DNA of 64,000 nt from positions 2,728,001-2,792,000 of the forward strand of contig JBLDXI010000004.1 in assembly GCA_047495785.1 (NCBI GenBank). Direction: 5' to 3'. Source of the DNA: Lepidodermella squamata (taxonomy: Eukaryota > Gastrotricha). Numbering within the stretch: the first letter of the stretch is position 1; the number at the start of each line of letters is the position of its first letter. Shown piece by piece: positions 42,245-51,545 of the stretch. Made by a program: the position numbers and the translations under genes. The notes under the pieces are model-generated. The model worked only from the letters and a program-made list of their open reading frames with translations. It made no database searches and had not been told where the DNA came from.

Positions 42245-42295
42245 AGAGCTAACCTCGGCGGCACGCGACTAACAGGTGATGTCTTGTACCGCACT
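42245..42295 (-). repeat. Dispersed repeat shared with 21068-21115
   Basis: Inverted relative to the other copy; shared core caagacatcacctgt plus gtcgcgtgccgcc. Confidence 0.6.
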
Positions 42296-42505
42296 ACAAA
42301 GTGAATTCATCTCAAAAACATGTTGTTTTGATCTTATTTTTAAAATTTGGGGTCGCGTGTTTCATTTGCACTCCAACAATAGAAAAATACGTCATTTCCA
42401 GCTGTAAACAGCTTTCCAACTGAATTCGGACACGGTGGTCGCGTGGATGTTTTGTTGGACTGAATTTTTTTCACTCATTCAAGTGATTTGCAATATAGTT
42501 TTAAA

Positions 42506-45500
42506 ATGATAAAGGTCGTAGCTTACTTTTCATTATTTTGCCTATTTGGCGGTGTTTCGTGCCAATGGAAACGCTGTATGTCACTACTCGACAACTCATT
42601 CGTAGACTGCTCGGTGGCTTGTGACGTATTGAAGCAATACCAGGTTTTCATGAAACATTTTCCCTTTTCAGCCATTTTACCTTGTTAAAATCCTATAGTC
42701 TGGCTCCAGTTTTACTACGCTCGATTTGTGTCGAAGTGGGGTGAGTAATTCTATGAAAAAATGTATCACGCACGACAGTGGTGATTTGTGTCGAACAGAA
42801 TGGTCGCATGTGTTACAAATTTGCAGCTCTAACTCCAAGCTGTCGGCCCGGCAATGTCCCATGCAAAGCTCCTGATGAAATTTCGGTGCGTCAATCAACT
42901 AAATTTTACCATTATTCCAGTTACTCCAGCCATCCTTTTCTTGTAATTGTATCCGTCCAGTTTCAGCCATTTTACAGTCGAGCAATCATTCGCTCAAGTT
43001 TGGACCTCTGCGAAGTCGATCGGAGGAATTTTGCGGTAGCTCAGGATTTACGATTTTCTAATGCCATCTTTGAAAATAAGATTACAAATTTGTTTCAGAA
43101 TCAAAACTTCAAGCAATGCTCGACGAATGGGACGCTGGTCACATGCATCCCAATTAAACAAGCCTGCCCGAGTACTACAGTATGTGAATCACAAAATATT
43201 TGAATTTTCATTGTCGGAATTATAAAGTCATTGTCGGAATTTAATTTTGAAATATACCTTTTGTATAAATTCCGCGTTGCCAGTTTAAATGTTCAATCGC
43301 TTTCAATTTTATTAATTAATTAAATCCGTCAAAGCACACTATGTATTAGAGTCGATCCCTTATTTTTCAGGCTACCGGTGGTCGAACATTTGTCAACCTT
43401 GCCTCTTGCGTCGATGGGAAAAGTGAGAAATTCTGCTGTCTGCTTTTGACATGTTCCAATAATGATGAAATCTCTGTTTAGTTCATGTATCCGACAATGA
43501 GAAGCCTCATGTTCGCTGTTTGAGCAACCCGGGACGAATCTTCACTGGCTGTCGTCCCAGCTCAATCGGCTGCTCAGCTAGCAACGAGACCCAAGAATCT
43601 GATCCGTACATCAACCAGGATAACTGCCTTCGAGGGGTGACTTTAATTTTTCGATAAAATCTTAAAATCATTTATCCAATGAGGATTTTTCGATTTCAGG
43701 CTGCTGCTCAGTGTGATTTAGGTGGAACCAAGCTTTGCGTCGGGACAGAGGCGTAGCCAGGATTTATTTTTGGGGGGTGATAATTTTTTTTACTTGCGGC
43801 TTCGAAAATTTCGGGGTCTAAAAAACACCTGAAAACCTATTTGTGAGCGAAGCGAGCTTTAGCTGACGCTTTTTCGGGCATTTTCAAGCTGAAAATAGCC
43901 TTAAAATGCGTTAAAAATTGCATTGTTCACAGAAAATTTGTAGCCGGAGACCACTTTCAGGATTTCTTTGGGGGGTGTTTAACACCCAAACCCCCCCCCC
44001 CCCCCCCCCCCCCTGTCTACGCCACTGCGTCGGGAGACAATGCCCTACAGGATCGGCACAGGTAGATAGCATATGAAACATATTCCGAATTCCTGTCATT
44101 ATCTATGACGGGGAACTCCCGTTGTCGTAGGTCGTGTTCCGTCTGTCCGTCTGTCCGTCGTCAAGGAGGATACGTATGTGTGAAAAAACGAAATCAAGGA
44201 GGATGACGGGGAACTCCGTTGTCGTGGGGCGTGTTCCGTTCCGTCGTTCCGTACGTCGTCAAAGTAGTATGTGTTAGTGTTGTCAAAAAATGATTCCTCT
44301 GTTTCAGGAGGATGTGTGTGTACCAGTAAAAAATGTGTTGTCAGTGTTGTCAAAAAATGATTCCTCTGTTTCAGGAGGATGTGTGTGTACCAGTAAAAAA
44401 TGTGTTGTCAGTGTTGTCAAAAAATGATTCCTCTGTTTCAGGAGGATGTGTGTGTACCAGTAAAAAATGTGTTGTCAGTGTTGTCAAAAAATGATTCTTC
44501 TGTTTCAGGAGGATGTGTGTGTACCAGTAAAAAATGCGTTGTCGTTTGACGATGTCGTGGGCCGTGTTCCACTCTGTCGGTCAGTCGGCAAAAAGCATCA
44601 GTAAGAGGGGGTTAAAAATTTATCCCTTTTACAGGAGGATAAGGGCGTGCCAGTAAAAAATGTGCTCTGTCTCGTGATGCCAGTCAATGCCGCGTGCAGT
44701 TGGGCGCACGACATCGACGCACAACATGGGCTGACTTGCTCACTCGCGTGACCGTTTGCGCGACGTGATCTGCTCGCCTATTACATGGTGCATACCCCTT
44801 AAAATAAACTCTGTGCATATGCGTGGTGCGTGTCTCGCAAAATCAAGTTTACATTGGGTCGCGCAAAATGAGTAGCGCAGTCGGGAAACGCCCGTACTAT
44901 TTTTGCATGTGCGACGTGGCAACTTTGGACCGGCGACTAACGGTAATAGCACATTCCCAGACCCGCTTACGTTTTCGTAAAAACCATTACGCTACGCATG
45001 CGCTCTATTTTTACCGTTAATATGCTAATGTAACGTAACACGTAAATGTTCAAATACTGGCAAATTCGTGATTTGTAGCTAGAATTGCAGCCCACCTGAG
45101 CAACGATACATTGACTTGCAAGCCCATCTCGAATAATAGCCCGAGCTACTACGTAACTTTATAAGCTGCGAGATTTGGACCCTAATGCCAAGTGTTGTAG
45201 GTGGCGGTTACCGAATGACTCTCAAATCAAGCATCAATTCTCATATCAAGCATCAATTCTCAATTCCATCCGGGCGTGGACACGCTACTTGGTTATGCGC
45301 AAAGCTGGGCAGCAAGTCAAAGATGTGCATGAAAACGTTATACTTAGGTATTAGGTTATGCATGTTCAAGGTCACACGTGCCCACGTGCTTGACGAAGTC
45401 ACGGAGTTCCCCGTCAACTGTCAAAGGCCGCAGGCCGACAGTGGTAATTTTCAGACCAAGCTATACTCGAATTCGACTTCGTTTGAAACCAACTACCAGA

Positions 45501-46444
45501 CCTGCTTGGCAGATATCACGCTGGTGAGTTTTCGGCCTTGGAATGCCTATAATTTTTTGATTTTTCTCATATTACGGTGAGTGTTCTACGTTGCCAGGCA
45601 TTGAATAATAAAATAGCATCAGCTATATAGTAAATGAAAACTTCGCACTTTTACTTTGATTCGATTGAATGCAATTAGATAATATTTCTTGAAAATAAAA
45701 AATTATAATCAAATCACTAGAAATTCCATTTTAATTGAGCAAATTAAAGACTAGAGGCGAATTGTTGTAGGAAGGAATCAAATACTTATCCAGTATATTA
45801 ATTAAATCCAAATTTCATAGATTTTTGTTTTGCATGGTGTGGTAGGATGTAGAATTTTAATGGATGCGCAGGCTTTTTTCAATTTTCAATTGTCAATTGT
45901 TGATCCTCATAATAATTCATATTTTTACATACTAAATCAAGTCTATTGTTTATTTTGCTCGAAGTTTATTTATTGTTATCATTAGGTGATTTACCGGTGC
46001 CTTGGACCGAATGGAGCAGTAACATGCCGAGAGACAGCTTGCCACGCCACTGAGAAGCCACACCAATCGACTTCCTTCACCAGCATGTCTGCATGTCAGA
46101 ACGCCAGAAAAACGTTCACATTCTACGCACGCCTTGCAAGTCGCGACCTGGTGATCGCAACTTGTGCGAGCATTGGCGGGCTATTCGCGACAATCAAGAC
46201 AGTGTCGCAAGCTGGTACTGCACTGACAATCTCTCAAAATAGGCCCGGCTTTATTGGCCTGTCAAATGAGTCTGGGCAATGGATGTGGTCCGATGGCACA
46301 CCGTATGCCAACTACCCGCCTTGGGACTTCGGTAAACCAGATGCCGGTGCAAATGCCTGTGTTTTTCAGAACACTACAGGTGGTATTGCCGACTTTTCGT
46401 GTAGCTATAATTTTCCTTCATTTTTCTGTGAAACCTATGCTTAA
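42506..46444 (+). CDS. Gene H: secreted C-type lectin-like protein, one exon split by a MITE
   Basis: Ten exons: 42506-42643, 42699-42740, 42799-42885, 42967-43035, 43099-43179, 43371-43422, 43482-43636, 43700-44061, 45455-45523, 45986-46444. Exon 1 has the signal peptide (VVAYFSLFCLFGGVSC). Cysteine modules match gene A in order, including MCYKFAALTPSCRPG and RPSSIGCSASNETQ. Exon 8 is interrupted by a 282-bp MITE with 8-bp duplication; the exon reads through only if that is removed. The lectin exon includes WMWSDGTPYANYPPWDFGKP and ends FFCETYA; no WND. The long intron 8 contains satellite DNA. An AATAAA lies near 46605. The gene is either disabled, or this allele carries a recent insertion. 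Confidence 0.85.
43746..44027. mobile_element. hAT-type MITE inside exon 8 of gene H
   Basis: Begins CAGAGGCGTAGCCAGG and ends CTACGCCACTG. It is flanked by perfect 8-bp repeats cgtcggga at 43738-43745 and 44028-44035. The interior includes a run of more than 20 C near 43991-44013. Confidence 0.95.
44107..44690 (+). repeat. Tandem repeat array in intron 8 of gene H
   Basis: Four copies of a 67-bp unit: caaaaaatgattcc occurs at 44284, 44351, 44418 and 44485. A diverged fifth part lies near 44630. A second repeated block, gacggggaactcc...gttgtcgt, occurs at 44107 and 44206. Each 67-bp unit contains tttcag followed by 18 bases and gtaaaa. Confidence 0.85.
44691..45454. other. Rest of intron 8 of gene H
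   Basis: No gene or clear element; a short duplication (tcaagcatcaattctca) lies near 45230-45260. Confidence 0.4.
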
Positions 46445-46684
46445 CTGACAAGGCATCAGCAGTCCATATTGGAAAATATTGAAAATCGCAAAATACTGCA
46501 AACAATTTCGTAAGAGAACACCCTTTTGGTCAACATTTTGCTTTTGAAAAATGAAATATTATATCAGATATTACTTTACTTCATGTTACTTCAGAATCAT
46601 CTTGAATAAATGAGTGAATTAATTTTCAATTAATTTTGATCTTTTGCGAGATGAAGGCGCGCTCAGCCCTGTACCAGAGCCATA

Positions 46685-47010
46685 TATACACGTACAGGAC
46701 CGGATTAACGCAGCTGCCAGAGATGGAAAAATGTTGTTTGCAATTCGCCGAAATGACTAGTCATTTCAACTGAAAAGCGAGCGAAGCGAGAACATTTTGA
46801 AGATTTTCTACTAAAACACGCTCCAAAACCCCTGAACCCCTTAAAGTCGCAAACTGGATTAACGCACGGCACAGTGGGTATAAGTGTCAATGGGCCGCCA
46901 GAACAAGCTTTTACTAAAATTCGCATACGAGGTTCTACGCTTTGATTTGGTCGTTACGCGTTGTTACTGAGAATTGAGAACTTTTTCAACATGTCGGATC
47001 GGCGTATATT
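46685..47010. repeat. Degenerate hAT-like repeats (caggaccggattaacgca)
   Basis: The segment shares ggattaacgca, gggccgccag, cttttactaaa and ggtcgttacgc with 48184-48350. CAGGGCCGGATTAA is a known type of hAT terminus, but no target duplication was found. Confidence 0.5.
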
Positions 47011-47217
47011 TAGTTGATTTTGCAAAAGATTTTATCAACAGATTGAGTGTTGGTGGTTATCAAGAAGATTGCGGAAGTCGATGCTGTCAGTGTAAAATGT
47101 AGGAAGACGTCCAAGATAGGAATATGGACGTGTTTAGGTCGTTTAGGAAGTTCATCCCTTTAGGAACGGCCGGCTGCATTACGTGTCGCGGAAGAACCAG
47201 CACTTTGCCTATTTTTT

Positions 47218-47560
47218 TTGTTCAGCAGTACTGAAATGTACAGTCCATGGCTCTGTAAAACAGCAGTACTGCTCAAACAGTCTGTAAAATCAAGTACGGT
47301 CGGCGCCCTTTACTCGCTGTACAGCTGAAATTAGCTGTAAACCCCAGTACAGCACGCTTTACCGTACTGCTAAGTACTGTAGAGATCGGGCTGTACACAT
47401 GCGTACGGCTCAATTGCTGTACTTATAGTACAGGAGAGATACTGTACTTATGGTACAGGAGAGATGCTGTACTTGAAGTACAGGAGAGAAGATACTGTAC
47501 ATGCGAAATACAGAAGAGGATGCTTAAGTACAGTATATGGTGTGTGCGGTATTCTTTGGT
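47218..47560. repeat. GTAC-palindrome-rich region with a 25-bp tandem
   Basis: Many tgtac/gtaca pairs occur. Near 47410-47520, four units like tgctgtacttatagtacagg are repeated about every 25-28 bases, each a short hairpin. Confidence 0.75.
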
Positions 47561-47627
47561 ACTGTTCATTTATCTTGAATCTTGATCATGATTGCAGTTT
47601 TCAGCTATACTTCCGTTCTTGATGATC

Positions 47628-47712
47628 CCTGCAGATGCAGTTGCAGTTGCAGTTGCAGTTGCAGATGCAGTTGCAGTTGCAGTTGCAGATGCAGTTGCAG
47701 TTGCAGATGCAA
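47628..47712 (+). repeat. Hexanucleotide microsatellite (cagttg/cagatg)
   Basis: Cagttg units with interspersed cagatg; accidental translation gives Gln-Leu repeats, not evidence for a protein. Confidence 0.9.
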
Positions 47713-47766
47713 GGGGCTTACGACTTTTTAGCGAATATCACTTTAACTGCCAAAAATAGACTGCTC

Positions 47767-48173
47767 GGTCCGATATTTGCGTCTAATTCCTGGGTCTGTC
47801 AAAAAGTCATTTTTTCGGGTCAACGATGCGTCGAGGGGCAAAATGCCTGGCAGCAAAGTGTAGAACCTGGCGCTTCTTTTGGCACCAAATCTGGGGCCAA
47901 AGACATCAAGGAACGCACAGATTGTTGCGCCATAATCTGGGTCTAATAATTAGGTCCAATTCTTGGGTCTGATTTTTGGCTCTAATCCAAAATTTTGACG
48001 TTTTTTCACTGTCATTTTCAATAACCTGCTCAGACCTTGTGGCCCCGAATTCGGTGTCAAATGAACCGCCTGGTCATGGCCTACACTTTGCCGTCAGGCA
48101 ATTTGCCCCTCGACGCATCGTTGACACGAAAAAATGACTTTTTGACAGACCCAGGAATTAGACCCAAATATCG
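47767..48173. mobile_element. Inverted-repeat element with about 100-bp arms
   Basis: Arms 47767-47872 and 48080-48173 are reverse complements (ctaattcctgggtctgtc with gacagacccaggaattag; gatgcgtcgaggggcaa with ttgcccctcgacgcatc). No coding sequence. Confidence 0.85.
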
Positions 48174-48183
48174 GAACTCGCCA

Positions 48184-48350
48184 GGGCCGGATTAACGCAT
48201 ATGCACAGAGAGCATGTGCCCAGGGGCCGCCAGTAAAAAGGGGCCGCCAGGAAGTGGTGAAATGTTTGCTTTTACTAAACATTCCCGGAAGATTGTTGGG
48301 CCTTTATTAGGTCGTTATGCTTTGCAATTGAGAGGCTTTCCAAGCATCCG
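48184..48350. repeat. hAT-like repeat copy (cagggccggattaacgca)
   Basis: Related to 46685-47010; follows directly after the inverted-repeat element. Confidence 0.5.
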
Positions 48351-48809
48351 GATCAACCTATTTTCTTTTATTTTGCTAAAATGATGCTCGCTTCGCTCGC
48401 TAGTTCGTCAACTTTTGTTCACTTTAATTATCCGTACTACCCCTATGCAATTCATTTTGAACAATCGTAAACTCATTTAGGGGTTTGAATGAAAAATGAA
48501 TGACAGTTCAATCCTCTTGCCTCAATGTTTTCCGAGTTTACTCTATCAGAATGAAACGGGAAAGCAAGGATTTTCTGCATAAGAAAAACTATTCACGCAT
48601 GTAGTCACAGGTGGAAGGCAGTACGGTGGAAGTATAGTGGTTATTCGCCGGTTTGATCTATGTACTCTTGAACTGAATGATTACTGATTAGGTTCGAAAA
48701 AATAAAGCGCAGACCCTAAAAGCAAGGCAGGACTTGAACCGCGTTTGAAAAAATTACAGGTCAGTGTTTTTAATTCATAAAATATGAGCAAATCAAAATA
48801 ATCATTTAT

Positions 48810-49585
48810 TCAATCATCAAAATCCGCATAATACGACACTGAATTTTTTCTAACATTGAAGCTTTCAAATATTGCACGCTTGTCGGATTGCTTTCCATTC
48901 CACGGCTGATAAGGAAGATCTAAAATCTTCTCGGTATATGACCTCGGTATAATTTCGCTCTTCAGCATCTCAAGCATGTCAGCCATCAAAGGGTAAGGGA
49001 GTGGAAGAGGAGACTTTCTCAGTTTCGGGGGAATTCCTACTGGTACTTTTTTGAGCGAATTTTTAGAATAGATTGTACATCTTCCAAAGCCATTTCGCTT
49101 CGTAGCCGTCTCGAACAAAAACACCGCAATTCCAAGTTTTCATTGTCCTGTAGTGATAGTTTGCATCGGAAATAGCCGGACTTAACAATGCTTTTTCATA
49201 GTCCAGCTGTATCACAACAACCTCCGATTTCTCTTGGGCCAATTTCGTATCGGCCTTGCAGGCTCGCCTGGCAGCGTTCTTCATGTATAAATGCACCTGG
49301 AAGATAGATTTGCGCCTCTCGTCAACTCTGTTTTCACGTAGCAGCAATCTAAATTTTCTGCATTTGCAACACTTGTCTTTCTTGGTTAATTTCAAAGGCA
49401 GTTCCGGGTAGGCTTCGCGTAAAATTCTCTTGAATGAAGAGAAGCCAAGTGGATAAAGGCCCGCTGGGAGAGCTGAAAAGTGCCTCAAATAAGCATCGAA
49501 CATTTCTCGCTGCGTAATGTCTCCTTGGATATAAACTTTTTTGGAGTTTTTTCTGACATAATGACCGGGTGCACGCTCATCAACA
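48810..49585 (-). pseudogene. Transposase-like (DUF7869-type) gene fragment with internal deletion
   Basis: One frame (49063-49585, after a cctag acceptor) reads DKCCKCRKFRLLL, HLYMKNAARRACKAD, VVVIQLDYEKALLSP and YHYRTMKTWNCGVF. The zinc CxxC, the H-x-x-K/x-A helix, the D-x-x-x-x-L-x-x-P and the Y-x-x-x-x-x-x-W-N-x-G-V are typical of a transposase-derived family common in arthropods and cnidarians (DUF7869 type, from memory). The second frame (48810-49124) gives its usual end, with PLPLPYPLMADMLEMLKSEI then IPRSY. The middle of the RNase H-like core that should lie between them is missing, and the frames overlap out of phase. So it is a decayed copy; no upstream exon was identified with confidence. 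Confidence 0.6.
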
Positions 49586-49988
49586 CTAGGAAAAAAGTAT
49601 AGTTTATTAGCCAGCTAATAAACCCAAGGACCAAGAGTGCTAATAACCCCTCCTATGTCCCCCTAATTAGCTATTTCAGCTAAATTCGGGGCAGCTAATA
49701 ACCCATGAATGGTTTAAAAGCTAGCCTCCGAGCGAGTGGTGGGATAGCGTGAACTACATGCTTATCACAGCTGTTACACATTGCGCAACGTCCCTTTTTG
49801 GCCTAAAAAGCTGATTAGCTCATGTTTTATTAGCTGGAATCGCACCCAGCCCCCTACCCCTTTCCCCCATATTCTTATTCAATTTCGATTCATAAAACAT
49901 GAAATTTCAGCATTTTTGTCATTTTTATTTCAAAACAATTTTCATAAAAGTATTCAACAGGTAAAAAATGAGAACAGTCGAGACTGAA
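49586..49988. other. Non-coding, with taataaccc-type repeats
   Basis: The boundary aacactaggaaaaaa followed by tttattagc recurs near 54985, so a TIR element may end here. Repeated ctaataaccc motifs; no gene. Confidence 0.4.
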
Positions 49989-50285
49989 TCACAAATAACA
50001 AAATATTTGCCAGCACATTTCATCACGGCGAAAAATGTCTTCGAATTTTTCGAAAGATAATTCACAGTATGAGAATACTTGACCTCGAATGAGACCGATT
50101 TTTTTCGAATATGAAGTAGTAATTGTAATATTTATTTCAAAAAGTTCCATTTCGCTGCTAGATATCTCCCGAATTGAACAATTTAGGGCGAACTTCGGCT
50201 CGGTGAGCCAGTCGATGCTTGCGTTGAGGAGAACGGCCATGCTTTCAGCGTAGAATGTCCTCTCGAACTTGAAGGTCGCGTGCAA
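49989..50285 (-). CDS. Unrecognised exon-like open frame
   Basis: A 98-codon frame follows ttcttcag. The sequence is balanced and not low complexity (RTFYAESMAVLLNASIDWL). It has no recognised motif or signal peptide. It could be the last exon of an unidentified gene or part of the transposase-like remnant next to it. Weak. Confidence 0.25.
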   Translation of the reverse strand: MHATFKFERTFYAESMAVLLNASIDWLTEPKFALNCSIREISSSEMELFEINITITTSYSKKIGLIRGQVFSYCELSFEKFEDIFRRDEMCWQIFCYL

Positions 50286-50675
50286 TCTGAAGAATAAAGG
50301 GAACGAGTTAGGACACCCTCCTTAAATTTCATTGAAAATTTTCCGACAAATTTAAAATTGATTTTCAGATATTTAGGAGTTAATCGCTAAAAGAATTGGA
50401 TTACAATTTTATCAATTTTCTGATTTAATTTTGAAATTTTGAAATTTTTATTTTGACACTTGAAATTACTTGCTTAACCAAGTGCCAACAATTTATTAGA
50501 TCGAATTTTGTTATTTCAGTAACTTTCGGTAACTTTTTTCAAATTTTTCTAAACACTAGAATTTTTCAAATTTTTTCAAAAATTTCAAATTTCCAAAAAA
50601 GTTTCAGGTTTAATTTTGAGAAATGTGTATATTTATTTAATTATTTCACATTGCTTTATTTTGGGTCCCCCTGTC
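50286..50675. other. A/T-rich non-coding stretch
   Basis: Many tttcaaattt-type runs; no gene seen. Confidence 0.4.
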
Positions 50676-50973
50676 AGCGGAACCAAATTTACGGTGAGCG
50701 GAACCAAAGTTTGGAATTTTCTAGTAGCCTGAAATTGCTTTTTGAATATTTCTTGCAGGTCAAGATTGGCCACAATAAAATTCACCAATGAATTAAGCAC
50801 AGCATTCTCTATAAGACTAAGTGTTCGGTTCAAAATTCATGCTTAGCCTGCCTGAATTTCGTAGAAATATTCAAAATATGAATTTTGGCATTTTTCGACT
50901 TTGGTTCCGCAAAAAGCAAATTTGGTTCTGCCACAGCAAATTTGATTCCGCTCACCGTAAATTTGGTTCCGCT
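50676..50973. mobile_element. Small TIR element (agcggaaccaaatttacggt)
   Basis: Arms 50676-50706 and 50943-50973 are inverted repeats with one mismatch. Internal copies of ggttccgc/gcggaacc recur. Confidence 0.8.
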
Positions 50974-51545
50974 ATTAGATATTCCGTTTATTTGTACGTG
51001 ATCCCAAAAAAATTTAGAATCATACCTGAGGCAAAACCAAAGGCAAAAAATATTAAATTTAATCAAAATTTAAAAAACAAATTGTGATTTAAAAAGAGTT
51101 TCAACAATTTCAAATAAATTCAATTCAATTCAATCAAATTCAGTGAAAATTTTCAGCATGAAAAATATCTGATTCTCTAGAAAATAAAGAGTGACTACCG
51201 TTGTTTCCAATAGTTGCCAAGTCGCCAATAGCTCGGGGTTGAGGTCCGTCGAAAAAAATAGCACCTACACCGTGCCGCACGTCGTAGTGCGACCGTAGCA
51301 ACACCGTACTTCTGAAATAGCACTTATAAGCGCAGATAGCACTTTCAGATAGCACTTTTAGATTGCATTAGGATGAAATTTCTAGAAAAGCATGACAAAT
51401 ACTCCTTTCTCCTCGAAAAAGATGTATTCTTTCATATCTTTTAAAACAATTCACCATTTAAAACACAGAATAACTCTTCAGCACAATGCAACAAATAACA
51501 AATAAATTTCTCAAATCAATAAAGCTCTGAATAAAGTACAAGTTC
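50974..51545. other. Non-coding stretch 3' of the recombinase gene
   Basis: No gene or clear repeat seen. Confidence 0.4.

Noticed and set aside
47635-47946. Gln-Leu-rich open frame
   Set aside because: Produced by the hexanucleotide microsatellite and an inverted-repeat element.
49601-49760. Ctaataaccc repeats as telomere-like DNA
   Set aside because: The unit is irregular and not tandem at a fixed period; it resembles TIR element ends.
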